From assembly GCF_002215495.1 (NCBI RefSeq), contig NZ_CP021378.1, positions 2,356,764-2,420,763 of the forward strand: DNA of 64,000 nucleotides. Reading direction: 5' to 3'. Below, one piece after another: positions 47,963-56,601 of this stretch. The notes under the pieces are model-generated. The model was given only the letters and a program-made list of their open reading frames with translations. It made no database searches and was not told the origin of the DNA. The translations under genes were made by a program, and so were the position numbers. Numbering within the stretch: the first letter of the stretch is position 1; the number at the start of each line of letters is the position of its first letter. The stretch is from Porphyrobacter sp. CACIAM 03H1. GTDB taxonomy: Bacteria; Pseudomonadota; Alphaproteobacteria; Sphingomonadales; Sphingomonadaceae.

Positions 47963-49573
47963 ATGACATGGATGCGCGCTCCCCTCGCCACTGGCCTCGC
48001 TCTTGCCGCCCTGCTGCTCCCGGCCCCGCTTGCCGCACAGGCCGATGATGCCTTCCTGCCGATGACCGAAACCGTGGCGCTGGCCGAGGGCGAGCCGGAC
48101 GTGAAAGTGGGCGAACTGGTGTTTCGCGGCGGGGTGGAGATCGCCCCCGACAAGGCCGACATCGGCGGCATATCGAGCCTCCACTGGCACGAGGGCGCGC
48201 TGTTCGCGGTGGCCGACGACGGACGCTGGCTGGAGATGAGTCTTAGCGAGGTCGGCATCAGGCTGGTCGATGTCAACGGCGTGCGGCTCGGCCCCTTGCG
48301 CGATGCGGGCGGCAAGACGCTCGATGCCAAGAAGCGCGGCGATGCGGAAGCCTTGACCCGGCTGCCCTCGGGCGAATGGCTGGTCGCCTTCGAGCAGGAG
48401 CATCGCATCTGGCGCTATGCCGACCTCGAAGGCCCCGCAACCGGCGAGGAGACGCGCGCCGCCGCGCTCGTCGCCGGGGCCGCGGCCAATGCGGGGATCG
48501 AGACCCTCGCCGCCTACGAGGGCGGCCTCCTGGCCTGCGGCGAATGGGCCGATCCGGCGCGGCCAAACTGCCTGCGGATCACCGATGCGGGCAGCGAAAG
48601 CTTCCACCTTGCCCCGCCCGAAGGCATCGCCGCTTCCGGCGGGGTGCCGACCGACGCCGCCTGCAAGGCCGAGGGCACCTGCTTCGTCCTGTTCCGCAGC
48701 TTCACGCCGGGGCAAGGCAACCGCGCCGCCGTGGTCGAGGTCGATCCGGACGGGACAAGCCGCACCCTCGCCCTCCTTGCGCCGCCGCTCAGGCTCGACA
48801 ATTTCGAGGGGCTGGCCCTGCGCGAGGAACCGGGGCGGACCTTTCTCTACCTCGCCTCGGACGACAATTTCCGCAATTGCGAGACCGTGAAGCGCGCCGA
48901 TTGCCAGCGGACCGTCGTGATGAAGTTCGAGCTGCCCCGCCCGCCCGAGGCCGCACCTCCTGCGCCGGCGGAGTTCGCCAACGCCCCCACGGGGCGCCCC
49001 GGCATCCGCCCCTTCCCCGAGGCCGCCCATGTCGATGTCGTGCTCGAGACCGATCTCGGCCGCGTCACCATCGCGCTCGAAACCGAACGCGCGCCGGTCA
49101 CCGCGGGCAATTTCCTGCGCTATGTCGACGAGAAGCGGTTCGACGGGGTGACCTTCTACCGCGCGATGGAACTGGGCGGGGAGCGCCAGCCTTCGGGACT
49201 GGTGCAGGCCGGCGTGATCAACGATCCCAAGCGCGTCCTGCCCAAGATCGCGCACGAGCCGACCACCGCCACGGGACTCACCCACACCCACGGCGCGCTG
49301 TCGATGGCGATGCTGGCGCCGGGCGATGCGGACGGCGATTTCTTCATCCTCGTCGAGGACCAGACCGGCTTCAACGCCGATCCCGCCGCGACGGACCCGG
49401 CATGGCAGGCGGGCTATGCCGCCTTCGGCTACGTCACCGAAGGGATGGACGTGATCGCCGCGATCCTCGCCAGTCCGCGCGATCCGCAGGGCGGCGAAGG
49501 GGTGATGAAGGGGCAGATGATCGACAAGCCGGTGAAGATCCGCTCCGCCCGCCGCCTGGAGCCGAAGCCCTAG
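47963..49573 (+). CDS. Exported fusion of a phytase-esterase-like propeller domain and a cyclophilin-type peptidylprolyl isomerase
   Basis: A 536-residue protein with a signal peptide (about 1-26, ending LAAQ). Residues about 62-323 match the esterase-like-activity-of-phytase group: DIGGISSLHW, LFAVADDGRWLEM, KRGDAEALTRLPSGEWLVAFEQEHRIWRY (pattern split over 126-151) and FEGLALREE. After a Pro/Ala linker (326-356), residues 357-530 form a divergent cyclophilin: VVLETDLGRVTIALE, APVTAGNFLRYV, FDGVTFYRAM with R400 in the place of the catalytic arginine, and DFFILVEDQTGF. Probably periplasmic. Stops of this gene and the convergent thioesterase share a CTAG palindrome (49570-49573). Confidence 0.85.
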   Translation: MTWMRAPLATGLALAALLLPAPLAAQADDAFLPMTETVALAEGEPDVKVGELVFRGGVEIAPDKADIGGISSLHWHEGALFAVADDGRWLEMSLSEVGIRLVDVNGVRLGPLRDAGGKTLDAKKRGDAEALTRLPSGEWLVAFEQEHRIWRYADLEGPATGEETRAAALVAGAAANAGIETLAAYEGGLLACGEWADPARPNCLRITDAGSESFHLAPPEGIAASGGVPTDAACKAEGTCFVLFRSFTPGQGNRAAVVEVDPDGTSRTLALLAPPLRLDNFEGLALREEPGRTFLYLASDDNFRNCETVKRADCQRTVVMKFELPRPPEAAPPAPAEFANAPTGRPGIRPFPEAAHVDVVLETDLGRVTIALETERAPVTAGNFLRYVDEKRFDGVTFYRAMELGGERQPSGLVQAGVINDPKRVLPKIAHEPTTATGLTHTHGALSMAMLAPGDADGDFFILVEDQTGFNADPAATDPAWQAGYAAFGYVTEGMDVIAAILASPRDPQGGEGVMKGQMIDKPVKIRSARRLEPKP

Positions 49574-49953
49574 AGCACCAGCTGGGTCTGGATCACCACC
49601 GCGACCGCCTTGCCCTCGGCGGTGGTGATGGTGGTCTGCCACACCGACATGCGCCGCCCGGTCTTGAGCGGCCTTGCCACGCCCCTGACCGTGCTGCCCA
49701 CCGGCGCCGCGCCGAGGAAATTGGTCTTGCTCTCGATCGTGGTCGTGCCCTTCGCGCCTTCCGGCAGGCAGGCCACCGCCCCGACCGCGCCGAGCGCGTC
49801 GGCGAAGGCCATGATCGCCCCGCCATGCATGATGCCGCCCGCGGTGCACAGGTCCTCGCGCACGGTGATCTCACCCTCGACCGCCTCGGCCGAGGTGGCG
49901 GTGACGGTCACGCCCATGAGCTTCGAAAACGGCATGGCATCGGCAGGGTTCAT
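49570..49953 (-). CDS. PaaI-type hotdog thioesterase
   Basis: A 127-residue hotdog-fold protein. The motif GGIMHGGAIMAFADALGAVGA is the active-site helix of the PaaI group (HGG with a following acidic residue), and TTIESKTNFLGAAPVGSTV and WQTTITTAEGKAVAVVIQTQ complete the fold. It should hydrolyse an acyl-CoA. The ATG overlaps the stop of the TetR gene (ATGA), making it the third gene of a thioesterase, TetR, thioesterase operon controlled by the palindrome at 51010. Confidence 0.88.
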   Translation of the reverse strand: MNPADAMPFSKLMGVTVTATSAEAVEGEITVREDLCTAGGIMHGGAIMAFADALGAVGAVACLPEGAKGTTTIESKTNFLGAAPVGSTVRGVARPLKTGRRMSVWQTTITTAEGKAVAVVIQTQLVL

Positions 49954-50519
49954 GGGCGTGTCTCCTTGATCGGCGCGAGGCCTGCGATGTGCAGGATCTC
50001 CTCGGCGAAATCGCTGTCGCTGCGCAGGCGGAGCATTCCCGCCCGGTGCAGCCCGATGCCCCCGTGGGCTAGCATCCACACCCGCATCACCGCGCGGCGG
50101 CGGGTGTCCTCGTCGGTGCCGGGCACCGCCAGCACGCCGAGCGCGATGGCGATCACCCGGTCGATCGCGCTGCGCAGATCGGGGCTGGCGTTGATCTGTT
50201 CGTAGGACCGCTTGGTCATCACGTCGTAGAGCCCCGGCCGGGCAAGGGCGAAGCGGACATAGGCGCCGAGGAAGGCCGCCGGATCGGGCGCGGGCGCGAG
50301 CGCCTCGGCCAGCTGCGCAAAGCCGCGCGCGGCGATGGCGGCGAGCAGCGCCTCGCGGGTCGCGAAGTGGTTGTAGAGCGCACGGTGCGCCACCCCGAGC
50401 CGCTCGGCCAGCGCGCGCAAGCTGAAGCCCGCACCCTCGCCGCTCTCGACGAGGCGCAGCGCCTCATCGATCGCGGCTGCCGCCAGATCGCCATGATGAT
50501 AGCCAGCCCGTCTCGCCAT
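49950..50519 (-). CDS. TetR/AcrR-family transcriptional regulator
   Basis: A 189-residue repressor-type protein. The N-terminal helix-turn-helix (about 10-57) reads GDLAAAAIDEALRLVESG, then SLRALAERLGVAHRALYNHFATREALLAAIA. The ligand-binding domain (about 75-185) resembles the TetR_C WHG group (FALARPGLYDVMTKRSYE, HGGIGLHRAGML). It lies nine bases after one thioesterase gene and overlaps another. The likely operator is the 19-bp palindrome ahead of the first gene. The inducer is unknown; an acyl-CoA or aromatic acid is a guess from the neighbours. Confidence 0.92.
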   Translation of the reverse strand: MARRAGYHHGDLAAAAIDEALRLVESGEGAGFSLRALAERLGVAHRALYNHFATREALLAAIAARGFAQLAEALAPAPDPAAFLGAYVRFALARPGLYDVMTKRSYEQINASPDLRSAIDRVIAIALGVLAVPGTDEDTRRRAVMRVWMLAHGGIGLHRAGMLRLRSDSDFAEEILHIAGLAPIKETRP

Positions 50520-50528
50520 GCGGCCGGT

Positions 50529-50987
50529 CTAGGCGGCGCGGGCCAGCGCCGCAACGTGCCAGTCGACCGTCATGCGCGCGACTTCGCGGCCCTCGGCATC
50601 CTCGATCCGCACCGTGACGGCGAAGCGCACCTTGCCCTCGGAATCGAGCGCGGCGAACAGCGTGTCCCTGCCCTCGTCGACACTCGCACGCGCGGTGACG
50701 GCGCCGCGCGCAGGCTTGACGTAGTCGATGGTCGCGCTCGCCGCGACGGGGCGCAGGGCCGCGAGGCGTTCGAGGAACATCCCCGCCATTGCCGCGCCCG
50801 AGGCGGCTTCGGCCAGCGTGAACAGCGCGCCGGCGTGGAGCGTGGCGATGTGGTTGCTGGTGCTGTGCGACTGGTCGAGCGTGGCGGTGGCGGTGCCCGC
50901 GCCGATTTCCTGCAGCGCGACGCCGACATGGGCGGCGAAGGGGACGGCGACGGAAAGCTGGGCCTTGAGAGCGTCGAAGGGGGTCAT
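50529..50987 (-). CDS. Hotdog thioesterase (DUF4442/PaaI-like)
   Basis: A 152-residue hotdog-fold protein. NHIATLHAGALFTLAEAASGAAMAG holds the active-site helix (HAGALF with a later glutamate), followed by SATIDYVKPARGAVTARA and KVRFAVTVRIEDAEGREVARMTVDW. The motif variant AT-HAGA is nearer the DUF4442/YiiD-like thioesterases than classic PaaI. First gene of the TetR-controlled operon. The start at 50987 follows AAGGATTCGCAC; an upstream frame would run into the operator. Substrate unknown. Confidence 0.87.
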   Translation of the reverse strand: MTPFDALKAQLSVAVPFAAHVGVALQEIGAGTATATLDQSHSTSNHIATLHAGALFTLAEAASGAAMAGMFLERLAALRPVAASATIDYVKPARGAVTARASVDEGRDTLFAALDSEGKVRFAVTVRIEDAEGREVARMTVDWHVAALARAA

Positions 50988-51009
50988 GTGCGAATCCTTG
51001 TGTCGTTCA

Positions 51010-51047
51010 ATGTATCCATTGGATACATTGCCCTCGCACGGCGTCAA
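51010..51047 (-). promoter_or_regulatory. TetR-type palindromic operator and promoter of the thioesterase operon
   Basis: ATGTATCCATTGGATACAT (51010-51028) is a perfect 9-bp inverted repeat about a single central base, the size and form of TetR-family operators. On the minus strand a TTGACG -35 box (51047-51042) stands 16 bp before TATCCA inside the palindrome, so a bound repressor would cover the -10 region. The operator ends 22 bases before the ATG of the first gene. The TetR gene is second in this operon. Confidence 0.8.
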
Positions 51048-51075
51048 TCCCGGCTACGCCGCGATCGCGTGACGC

Positions 51076-52083
51076 CTAGTTTGCTGCTGCCCTGAGCGCC
51101 GCCTCGTCGAAGGCCGGACGGCCCACCGAGGCGCTGGCGATGCGCGGCATCCCGGCTTCGATCTGCGGCAGCCAGCCCCGCGCGCCCGCGCCGATGCTGA
51201 CCTGCGGCAGCGAGGCGAGGAAGCGCGCACGCGTCTCCCATTCCGCGACCGAGCGCCCCGCCATCCTCGCCGCGTCCTCGAGTGCGACAGGCTGACGCAA
51301 CGCGCGGTTGATCAGCGCGTCGCCGTAGAAGGTCCAGTCGTTCTCCGCCACGCAGCCGAAGGACGAACGCGTGCTCGCCGCGGCGGTGAGGATCGCGGTG
51401 TCGGGGCTGGCGAGTACGGGCACGAAGACCCCGGAATAGCACGCCGAGATGATCAAGACCCGCCGCGCGATCCCCGCCTCCTCCAGCGCCGCCTTGAGCC
51501 GCTGGGGGGAGAGGATGCCATAGCCGGTGTCGCCGTAATGATAGGCCAGCCCGATGTCGCTGCCGTGGCTGGTGGTGTAGAGCACCAGCACGTCCTCGCG
51601 GCCGTCCATCACCGTTCCGAGATGGGCAATCGCCAGCAGCAGCGCGCTGATCGAGCCGTGGGGCGCATCGTCGCGGGTGCCGTCGGGCCCGGCAAGGGTC
51701 AGGGTGCGCGCGCCGGCCCCGTAGCGCGCGGCCAGCACCCGCGCCGCCTCGCGCGCCTCGCGGGCGAAGACGGGATCGCTGTCGAGCGCGACGGTGAGGA
51801 CATAGGCCTCGGCCACGCCCGGCGTATGCCCGGGCAGCGCCCCCAGCGCGGCATCGAGCCGCCGCTGCTGGGCGCGCACCTCGGCCGCGCTCACCCCGCG
51901 CCGCAGCTCGGGTGAAAGCTCGTAGCTGCGGCTGCGCTCGGCCGGGGTCTTGCCGCTGGCGAGTTCGGGCCAGGGCGCGGTGTGCGGCGGGGGTTGGAAG
52001 GGGTTGGCGGGGGCGGACTGCGAAAGCGCAGGCACGGCAAGCAGCGCCGCCAAGGCTCCAGCGATGATCCTGCCCCTGTTCAT
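51076..52083 (-). CDS. C13-family (legumain-like) cysteine peptidase, exported
   Basis: A 335-residue protein with signal peptide (MNRGRIIAGALAALLAVPAL, cleaved near LSQS). The clan CD caspase-like fold shows VLVLYTTSHGSDIGL with catalytic H173 and VLIISACYSGVFVPVL with catalytic C215, the same His-then-Cys dyad as legumains and GPI transamidase. A Pro-rich stretch (about 27-45) precedes it. C13 peptidases cleave after asparagine in eukaryotes. The bacterial members are poorly studied and specificity is unknown. Transcribed on its own after the sdh terminator. Confidence 0.85.
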   Translation of the reverse strand: MNRGRIIAGALAALLAVPALSQSAPANPFQPPPHTAPWPELASGKTPAERSRSYELSPELRRGVSAAEVRAQQRRLDAALGALPGHTPGVAEAYVLTVALDSDPVFAREAREAARVLAARYGAGARTLTLAGPDGTRDDAPHGSISALLLAIAHLGTVMDGREDVLVLYTTSHGSDIGLAYHYGDTGYGILSPQRLKAALEEAGIARRVLIISACYSGVFVPVLASPDTAILTAAASTRSSFGCVAENDWTFYGDALINRALRQPVALEDAARMAGRSVAEWETRARFLASLPQVSIGAGARGWLPQIEAGMPRIASASVGRPAFDEAALRAAAN

Positions 52084-52153
52084 GCAGGGGGCAAGCTGCC
52101 GTGCCGCCTTGCAAGGGTCAAGCAGGCATCGCGCCGCGCCCGCCACAAAAGGA

Positions 52154-52182
52154 AAGGCCCGGTCCTTGCGGGACCGGGCCTT
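52154..52182 (-). terminator. Hairpin terminator downstream of sdhA
   Basis: AAGGCCCGGTCC (52154-52165) pairs perfectly with GGACCGGGCCTT (52171-52182) over a five-base loop. Read leftward the stem is followed by TTTCCTTTTG, a broken U-run. It lies 28 bases past the sdhA stop and ends the sdhC-sdhD-sdhA transcript. Confidence 0.82.
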
Positions 52183-52209
52183 CGTGTCAGCCTCGCCTTG
52201 CGGCGCCGA

Positions 52210-54078
52210 TCAGTACACCCGCGCCTTGGGCTCGATATACGCGATGTCGTCGGTCAGCGTGTATTCGTGGACCGGGCGGTAATCGATGCGGATGTTGCTG
52301 CCGCGACCGCCCCAGCCGTCGAACCAGGCGATGGTGTGCTTCATCCATTCCTTGTCGTTGCGCTCGGGGTAGTCCTCGTGCGCATGGGCGCCGCGGCTTT
52401 CCTTGCGGTTGGCGGCCGACGCCATGGTGACGTTGGCCTGCGCCATGAGGTTGTCGAGCTCGAGCGTCTCGATCAGGTCGCTGTTCCAGATCAGCGACTT
52501 GTCGGTGACGTGGATATCCTCCATCCGCTTGTTCTGCTCGGCGAGCTTGGCGACGCCCTCGTCCATCAGCTTCTGGTCGCGGAACACGGCGCAGTGCTTC
52601 TGCATCGCCTTCTGCATCTCCGCACGGATCTGCGCGGTCGGCGAGCCGCCGCTGGCGTAGCGGAAGTGGTCGAGCCGGGTCAGGGCGAAGTCCGCGCTGT
52701 CGGCGGGCAGCTCGGGCTGCTTCGCGCCGGGCTTCAGGTTGTCGCGCAGGTGGTGGCCGGTCGCGCGGCCGAACACCACGAGGTCGATCAGCGAGTTCGA
52801 GCCGAGGCGGTTCGCCCCGTGCACCGACACGCAGGCCGCCTCGCCCACGGCATAGAGGCCCGGGATGACCTGATCGGGGTTGCCGTCCGGCCCGAGGGTG
52901 ACGACCTGCCCGTGGTAGTTACACGGGATGCCGCCCATGTTGTAATGCACCGTCGGGGTGACGGGCAGCGGCTGGCGGGTGAGGTCGACGCCCGCGAAGA
53001 TCTTGCCGCTCTCGGTGATGCCCGGCAGGCGCTCGGCGAGCACCTTGGGATCGATGTGGTCGAGGTGGAGGTAGATGTGATCGCCCTCCGGCCCGACGCC
53101 GCGGCCCTCGCGCATCTCGAGCGCCATCGAACGGCTGACCACGTCACGCGAGGCGAGGTCCTTGGCGCTAGGCGCGTAACGCTCCATGAAGCGCTCGCCT
53201 TCCGAGTTGGTGAGGTAGCCGCCCTCGCCGCGCGCGCCCTCGGTGATGAGCACGCCCGCGCCGTAGATGCCGGTCGGATGGAACTGCACGAACTCCATGT
53301 CCTGCAGCGGCAGGCCGGCGCGCAGCACCATCCCGCCGCCGTCGCCGGTGCAGGTGTGGGCCGATGTGGCGGTGTAGTAGCAGCGGCCATAGCCGCCCGT
53401 TGCCAGCACCACGGACTGCGCGCGGAAACGGTGGATCTTCCCGTCGTCGAGGCACATCGCCATCACGCCGACGCACTGCTTCACCCCGTCCCGCTCGGCC
53501 ATGATGAGGTCGAGCGCGAAGTATTCGATGAAGAAGTCCGCGTCATACTTCAGCGACTGCTGATAGAGCGCGTGGAGCATGGCGTGGCCGGTGCGGTCGG
53601 CTGCGGCGCAGGTGCGCTGCACCGGCGGGCCGGCGCCCATGTTCTGCATGTGCCCGCCGAAGGGTCGCTGGTAGATCGTGCCGTCGGCATTGCGGCTGAA
53701 GGGCACGCCCGCGTGCTCCAGTTCGTAGACCGCTGCCGGAGCCTCGCGCGCGAGATATTCGATCGCGTCCTGGTCGCCCAGCCAGTCCGACCCCTTGACG
53801 GTGTCGTACATGTGCCAGGTCCAGTGGTCGGGCGAATTGTTGCCGAGCGAGGCGGCAATCCCGCCCTGCGCCGCCACGGTGTGCGAGCGGGTGGGGAAGA
53901 CCTTGGAGATGTTCGCGGTGCGAAGGCCCGCTTCCGCGGCGCCCATCGTCGCGCGCAGGCCCGATCCGCCCGCACCGACCACGACGACGTCATAGGTGTG
54001 GTCGACGATGGTATAGGCACCCTTCAGGTGGGCGCCCCCCACATCGTTGGCGGTTCCGTGTGCTGCCGACGTTGCCAT
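52210..54078 (-). CDS. sdhA: Succinate dehydrogenase flavoprotein subunit
   Basis: A 622-residue FAD subunit of complex II, oxidising succinate to fumarate in the TCA cycle. FAD-binding motif [20 protein letters not shown] (about 29-48). [17 protein letters not shown] holds the histidine that carries covalent FAD. The active site shows [21 protein letters not shown] and [11 protein letters not shown]. The C-terminus has [11 protein letters not shown] and [17 protein letters not shown]. Size and order are canonical. The ATG overlaps the TGA of sdhD by one base. No sdhB follows: a terminator lies 28 bases downstream. Confidence 0.96.
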   Translation of the reverse strand: MATSAAHGTANDVGGAHLKGAYTIVDHTYDVVVVGAGGSGLRATMGAAEAGLRTANISKVFPTRSHTVAAQGGIAASLGNNSPDHWTWHMYDTVKGSDWLGDQDAIEYLAREAPAAVYELEHAGVPFSRNADGTIYQRPFGGHMQNMGAGPPVQRTCAAADRTGHAMLHALYQQSLKYDADFFIEYFALDLIMAERDGVKQCVGVMAMCLDDGKIHRFRAQSVVLATGGYGRCYYTATSAHTCTGDGGGMVLRAGLPLQDMEFVQFHPTGIYGAGVLITEGARGEGGYLTNSEGERFMERYAPSAKDLASRDVVSRSMALEMREGRGVGPEGDHIYLHLDHIDPKVLAERLPGITESGKIFAGVDLTRQPLPVTPTVHYNMGGIPCNYHGQVVTLGPDGNPDQVIPGLYAVGEAACVSVHGANRLGSNSLIDLVVFGRATGHHLRDNLKPGAKQPELPADSADFALTRLDHFRYASGGSPTAQIRAEMQKAMQKHCAVFRDQKLMDEGVAKLAEQNKRMEDIHVTDKSLIWNSDLIETLELDNLMAQANVTMASAANRKESRGAHAHEDYPERNDKEWMKHTIAWFDGWGGRGSNIRIDYRPVHEYTLTDDIAYIEPKARVY

Positions 54079-54464
54079 CAGGCGTTACCTCCGAATGCGA
54101 GCGCGGCGACGCTGAAAATCCCGAAGGCGCCGCCGCCGATGGTTGCAAGATTGAGCGCGGCGAGCGCGCCGAACTTGGTGCCGGCTTCGTGGACATAGTC
54201 CTCGATCAGCACCTGCAGCCCGAGCCGCGCGTGCCAGAACAGGCTGATGACCAGCAGGATCATCGCCGTCGCGTTGACCGGGTGGCTGAGCCACTTGACC
54301 ACGTTGGCGTGGCCGAAATCGCCGAGCATGACGAGGCTGACCAGCAGCCAGCTCATCAGCACCACGTTGCCGATCGCGGTGAAGCGCTGGAGCAGCCAGT
54401 GGTGCGGGCCTTCATGCGCGGCACCAAGCCCGCGCACGCGTCCGATGGAAGTTCCGTTACCCAT
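54078..54464 (-). CDS. sdhD: Succinate dehydrogenase membrane anchor subunit
   Basis: A 128-residue membrane protein with three hydrophobic spans (about 32-52, [19 protein letters not shown]; 64-84, [20 protein letters not shown]; 98-122, [20 protein letters not shown]). The second span carries the heme-ligand type histidine in [17 protein letters not shown]. It anchors SdhA/B and helps form the ubiquinone site. It sits 13 bases after sdhC and overlaps sdhA. Confidence 0.92.
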   Translation of the reverse strand: MGNGTSIGRVRGLGAAHEGPHHWLLQRFTAIGNVVLMSWLLVSLVMLGDFGHANVVKWLSHPVNATAMILLVISLFWHARLGLQVLIEDYVHEAGTKFGALAALNLATIGGGAFGIFSVAALAFGGNA

Positions 54465-54477
54465 GTCCCGTCCCCCC

Positions 54478-54858
54478 TCAGCGCGTCAGGATCAGGGCCC
54501 AGAAGGCCGCGGTCAGGACGATGGCGATGATCGGCGATGCCACCGACCACAGGCGGTTGGTGTCGAGCTCGTAGCCCGCACCGATATCGAGCACGAAGTG
54601 GCGAAGGCCGCTCATGAGGTGGGTGAAGAAGGCCCACGACAGGCCCACCAGCACCACCATCCCCAGCGGCGAACCCATGACCGACTGGAAGCTCGCATAG
54701 GCTGCCGGCCCGCTCGCCAGCGCGCCCAGCCACCAGACCAGCACGGCCAGCCCCACCAGCGCCATGCCGTCGCCGGTCGCGCGGTGGAGGATCGATACGA
54801 GCATGTGCGGTCCCCAGCGCCAGATCTGGAGATGGGGAGAAAGCGGTCTTTGGTTCAT
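54478..54858 (-). CDS. sdhC: Succinate dehydrogenase cytochrome b556 subunit
   Basis: A 126-residue membrane protein. RPLSPHLQIWRWGPHMLVSILHRATG is the SdhC signature (given here as pattern), with SILHR near the quinone site. Three spans follow (about 30-50, 65-85, 103-123), with HLMSGLRHFVLDIG supplying the heme-ligating histidine. First gene of the sdhC-sdhD-sdhA operon; the ATG at 54858 follows GGGATCACC. It diverges from the SDR gene across 109 bp that must hold both promoters. Confidence 0.93.
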   Translation of the reverse strand: MNQRPLSPHLQIWRWGPHMLVSILHRATGDGMALVGLAVLVWWLGALASGPAAYASFQSVMGSPLGMVVLVGLSWAFFTHLMSGLRHFVLDIGAGYELDTNRLWSVASPIIAIVLTAAFWALILTR

Positions 54859-54967
54859 GGTGATCCCGTCTGGTCCCTTTTTTCGTGGCTCCCACTTAAC
54901 GCCGCTGGCGCATGAGGCAAGCGGCGAGCAGTGGACATGGCTTGCAAAGTTTCGGATAGCGACTTGC

Positions 54968-55693
54968 ATGGGACACATTCTCGTAACCGGATCAAGCCGC
55001 GGAATTGGCAGTGCGGCGCTTGCGGCCCTCGCGGCGCGGGGGGCGAAGGTCATCGGCCATGCCTCGCGCGGAGGGCTCGAAGGCCCGGGCGGCGCGCCCG
55101 TGATCGCCGCCGATTTCGGGGATCCGCTCTCGGTGCAATCGCTGTGGGACCAGGCGCTCGACATCGCGCAGGGCGAAATCGACGTGGTGGTGAACAATGC
55201 CGGGCGGTTCGAGGCGAACCGGCTCGACCGGTCGGACATCGAATGGCTCGATGCCTGGGAAGACACCATGCGGGTGAACCTCACCAGTGCCGCCCAGCTC
55301 TCGCGCTTTGCCGTGCTGCACTGGCAGGAGCGCGACTTTGCGGGGCGGCTGGTGCACGTCGCGAGCCGCGCGGCCTATCGGGGGGACAGCCCGGCGCACT
55401 GGCATTACGCGGCGGCCAAGAGCGGCATGGTGGGGATGCACAAGACGATTGCCCGCGCCTATGCGAAGGACGGCATCCTGAGCTTTGCCGTGACCCCCGG
55501 CTTCACCGACACCAGCATGGCGGGCGATTACCTCGCCAGCCGCGGCGGGCCGGGGCTGCTCGCCGACATCCCGCTGGGCCGGGTGGCGACCCCCGAGGAA
55601 ATCGCCGCCATCATCGCCTTCTGCGCGCTCGATGCGCCGCCCAGCATGACCGGCGCGGTGATCGACGCCAACGGAGCGAGCTTTGTCCGATAG
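54968..55693 (+). CDS. SDR family oxidoreductase
   Basis: A 241-residue short-chain dehydrogenase. ILVTGSSRGIGSAALAAL (4-21) is the cofactor loop, VVNNAGRFE follows, and the active site is S (HVASRAAY) with YAAAK. The C-terminus SMTGAVIDANGASF matches the classical end ITGxxxxVDGG. The substrate cannot be told. The 3' end overlaps the start of prmA by eleven bases, so the two are translated together, although no functional link is known. Confidence 0.87.
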   Translation: MGHILVTGSSRGIGSAALAALAARGAKVIGHASRGGLEGPGGAPVIAADFGDPLSVQSLWDQALDIAQGEIDVVVNNAGRFEANRLDRSDIEWLDAWEDTMRVNLTSAAQLSRFAVLHWQERDFAGRLVHVASRAAYRGDSPAHWHYAAAKSGMVGMHKTIARAYAKDGILSFAVTPGFTDTSMAGDYLASRGGPGLLADIPLGRVATPEEIAAIIAFCALDAPPSMTGAVIDANGASFVR

Positions 55694-56597
55694 CACCACG
55701 TGGAAACTGTCCGCCTTCGCCCCCAAGCCGGTGGTGCAGGCGGCGCTGCTCGCCCATGACCTGATCGACGACTGGGATCACGAGCTCGTCATCGCCGGGC
55801 GCGAGGTGGCCGAGGATCAGCCCGAGGACTGGGTGCTCGAAGGCTGGTATCCGCGAAAGCCCGGCAAGGCCGAGAAAGCGGCGCTCGCAGGCCTGTTCGA
55901 GGGAACGGCACCGAAGATCACCGCCGAGGAGCTCCCGCCCGCCGACTGGGTGACGCTGAGCCAGCACAACGCGCCGCCGATCCGCGCCGGGCGCTTCCAT
56001 GTCCACACGCCGGACTATCCCGCCGATCCCGACCTGATCGACTTCACCATTCCCGCCTCGCAGGCCTTCGGCACCGGCCAGCACAAGACCACCGCCGGCT
56101 GCCTCGAGATGCTGGGGCACATGAAGGCGAGCGGCGTGGTGGCGCGCAATATCGCCGACATCGGCACCGGCACCGGACTGCTCGGTTTCGCGGCGCTGGC
56201 CCTGTGGCCGCACGCGCTCTGCACCCTCACCGACATCGACCCGGTGTGCACCGGCGTGGTCGAGGAGAACGCGCGCCTCAACGGCGTGCCGATGGGCCCC
56301 GGCCCGGGCGCGGCGGTGATGATCGTCGCCGACGGGATGGACGACCCGCTGCTGCGCCTGCGCGGGCCCTATGACCTGCTGATCGCCAACATCCTCGCAG
56401 GGCCGCTCGTCAGCCTCGCCCCCGACTTCGCCCGGGCCGTGCCGGCCGGCGGGAACCTGCTGCTCGCCGGTCTGCTGGCGGGCGAGCAGGAGGCGGCGGT
56501 CAAGCGCGCGATGCATCTGGCCGGCTTCCGCATGGCCGCCCGCCTCCAGCGCGGCGACTGGGCGATCCTGTGGCTGCGGCGGCGGCGCGTGCGCTAA
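55683..56597 (+). CDS. prmA: Ribosomal protein L11 methyltransferase
   Basis: A 304-residue SAM-dependent methyltransferase modifying lysines and the N-terminus of L11. An N-terminal substrate-recognition domain (about 1-95) is followed by the linker GQHKTT, then IGTGTGLLGFAALAL (motif I), LTDIDPVCTGVVEENARLNG (motif II) and LLIANILAGPLVSLAPD (motif IV, NILAGPL is diagnostic). The start is TTG at 55683, inside the end of the SDR gene; no closer ATG or GTG exists before conserved sequence. It is followed by a palindromic repeat. Confidence 0.92.
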   Translation: MSDSTTWKLSAFAPKPVVQAALLAHDLIDDWDHELVIAGREVAEDQPEDWVLEGWYPRKPGKAEKAALAGLFEGTAPKITAEELPPADWVTLSQHNAPPIRAGRFHVHTPDYPADPDLIDFTIPASQAFGTGQHKTTAGCLEMLGHMKASGVVARNIADIGTGTGLLGFAALALWPHALCTLTDIDPVCTGVVEENARLNGVPMGPGPGAAVMIVADGMDDPLLRLRGPYDLLIANILAGPLVSLAPDFARAVPAGGNLLLAGLLAGEQEAAVKRAMHLAGFRMAARLQRGDWAILWLRRRRVR

Positions 56598-56601
56598 ACT
56601 A

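Noticed and set aside
45807..49849. Long open frames antisense to the M56 peptidase (plus strand) and to the cyclophilin fusion (minus strand)
   Set aside because: Composition is rich in Arg, Gly and His as expected of shadow frames, and they conflict with genes that have signal peptides and motifs.
55693..55708. CACGTG with GAAAC flank near the prmA start as a parS candidate
   Set aside because: The left arm does not match and the right arm is shifted by one base.
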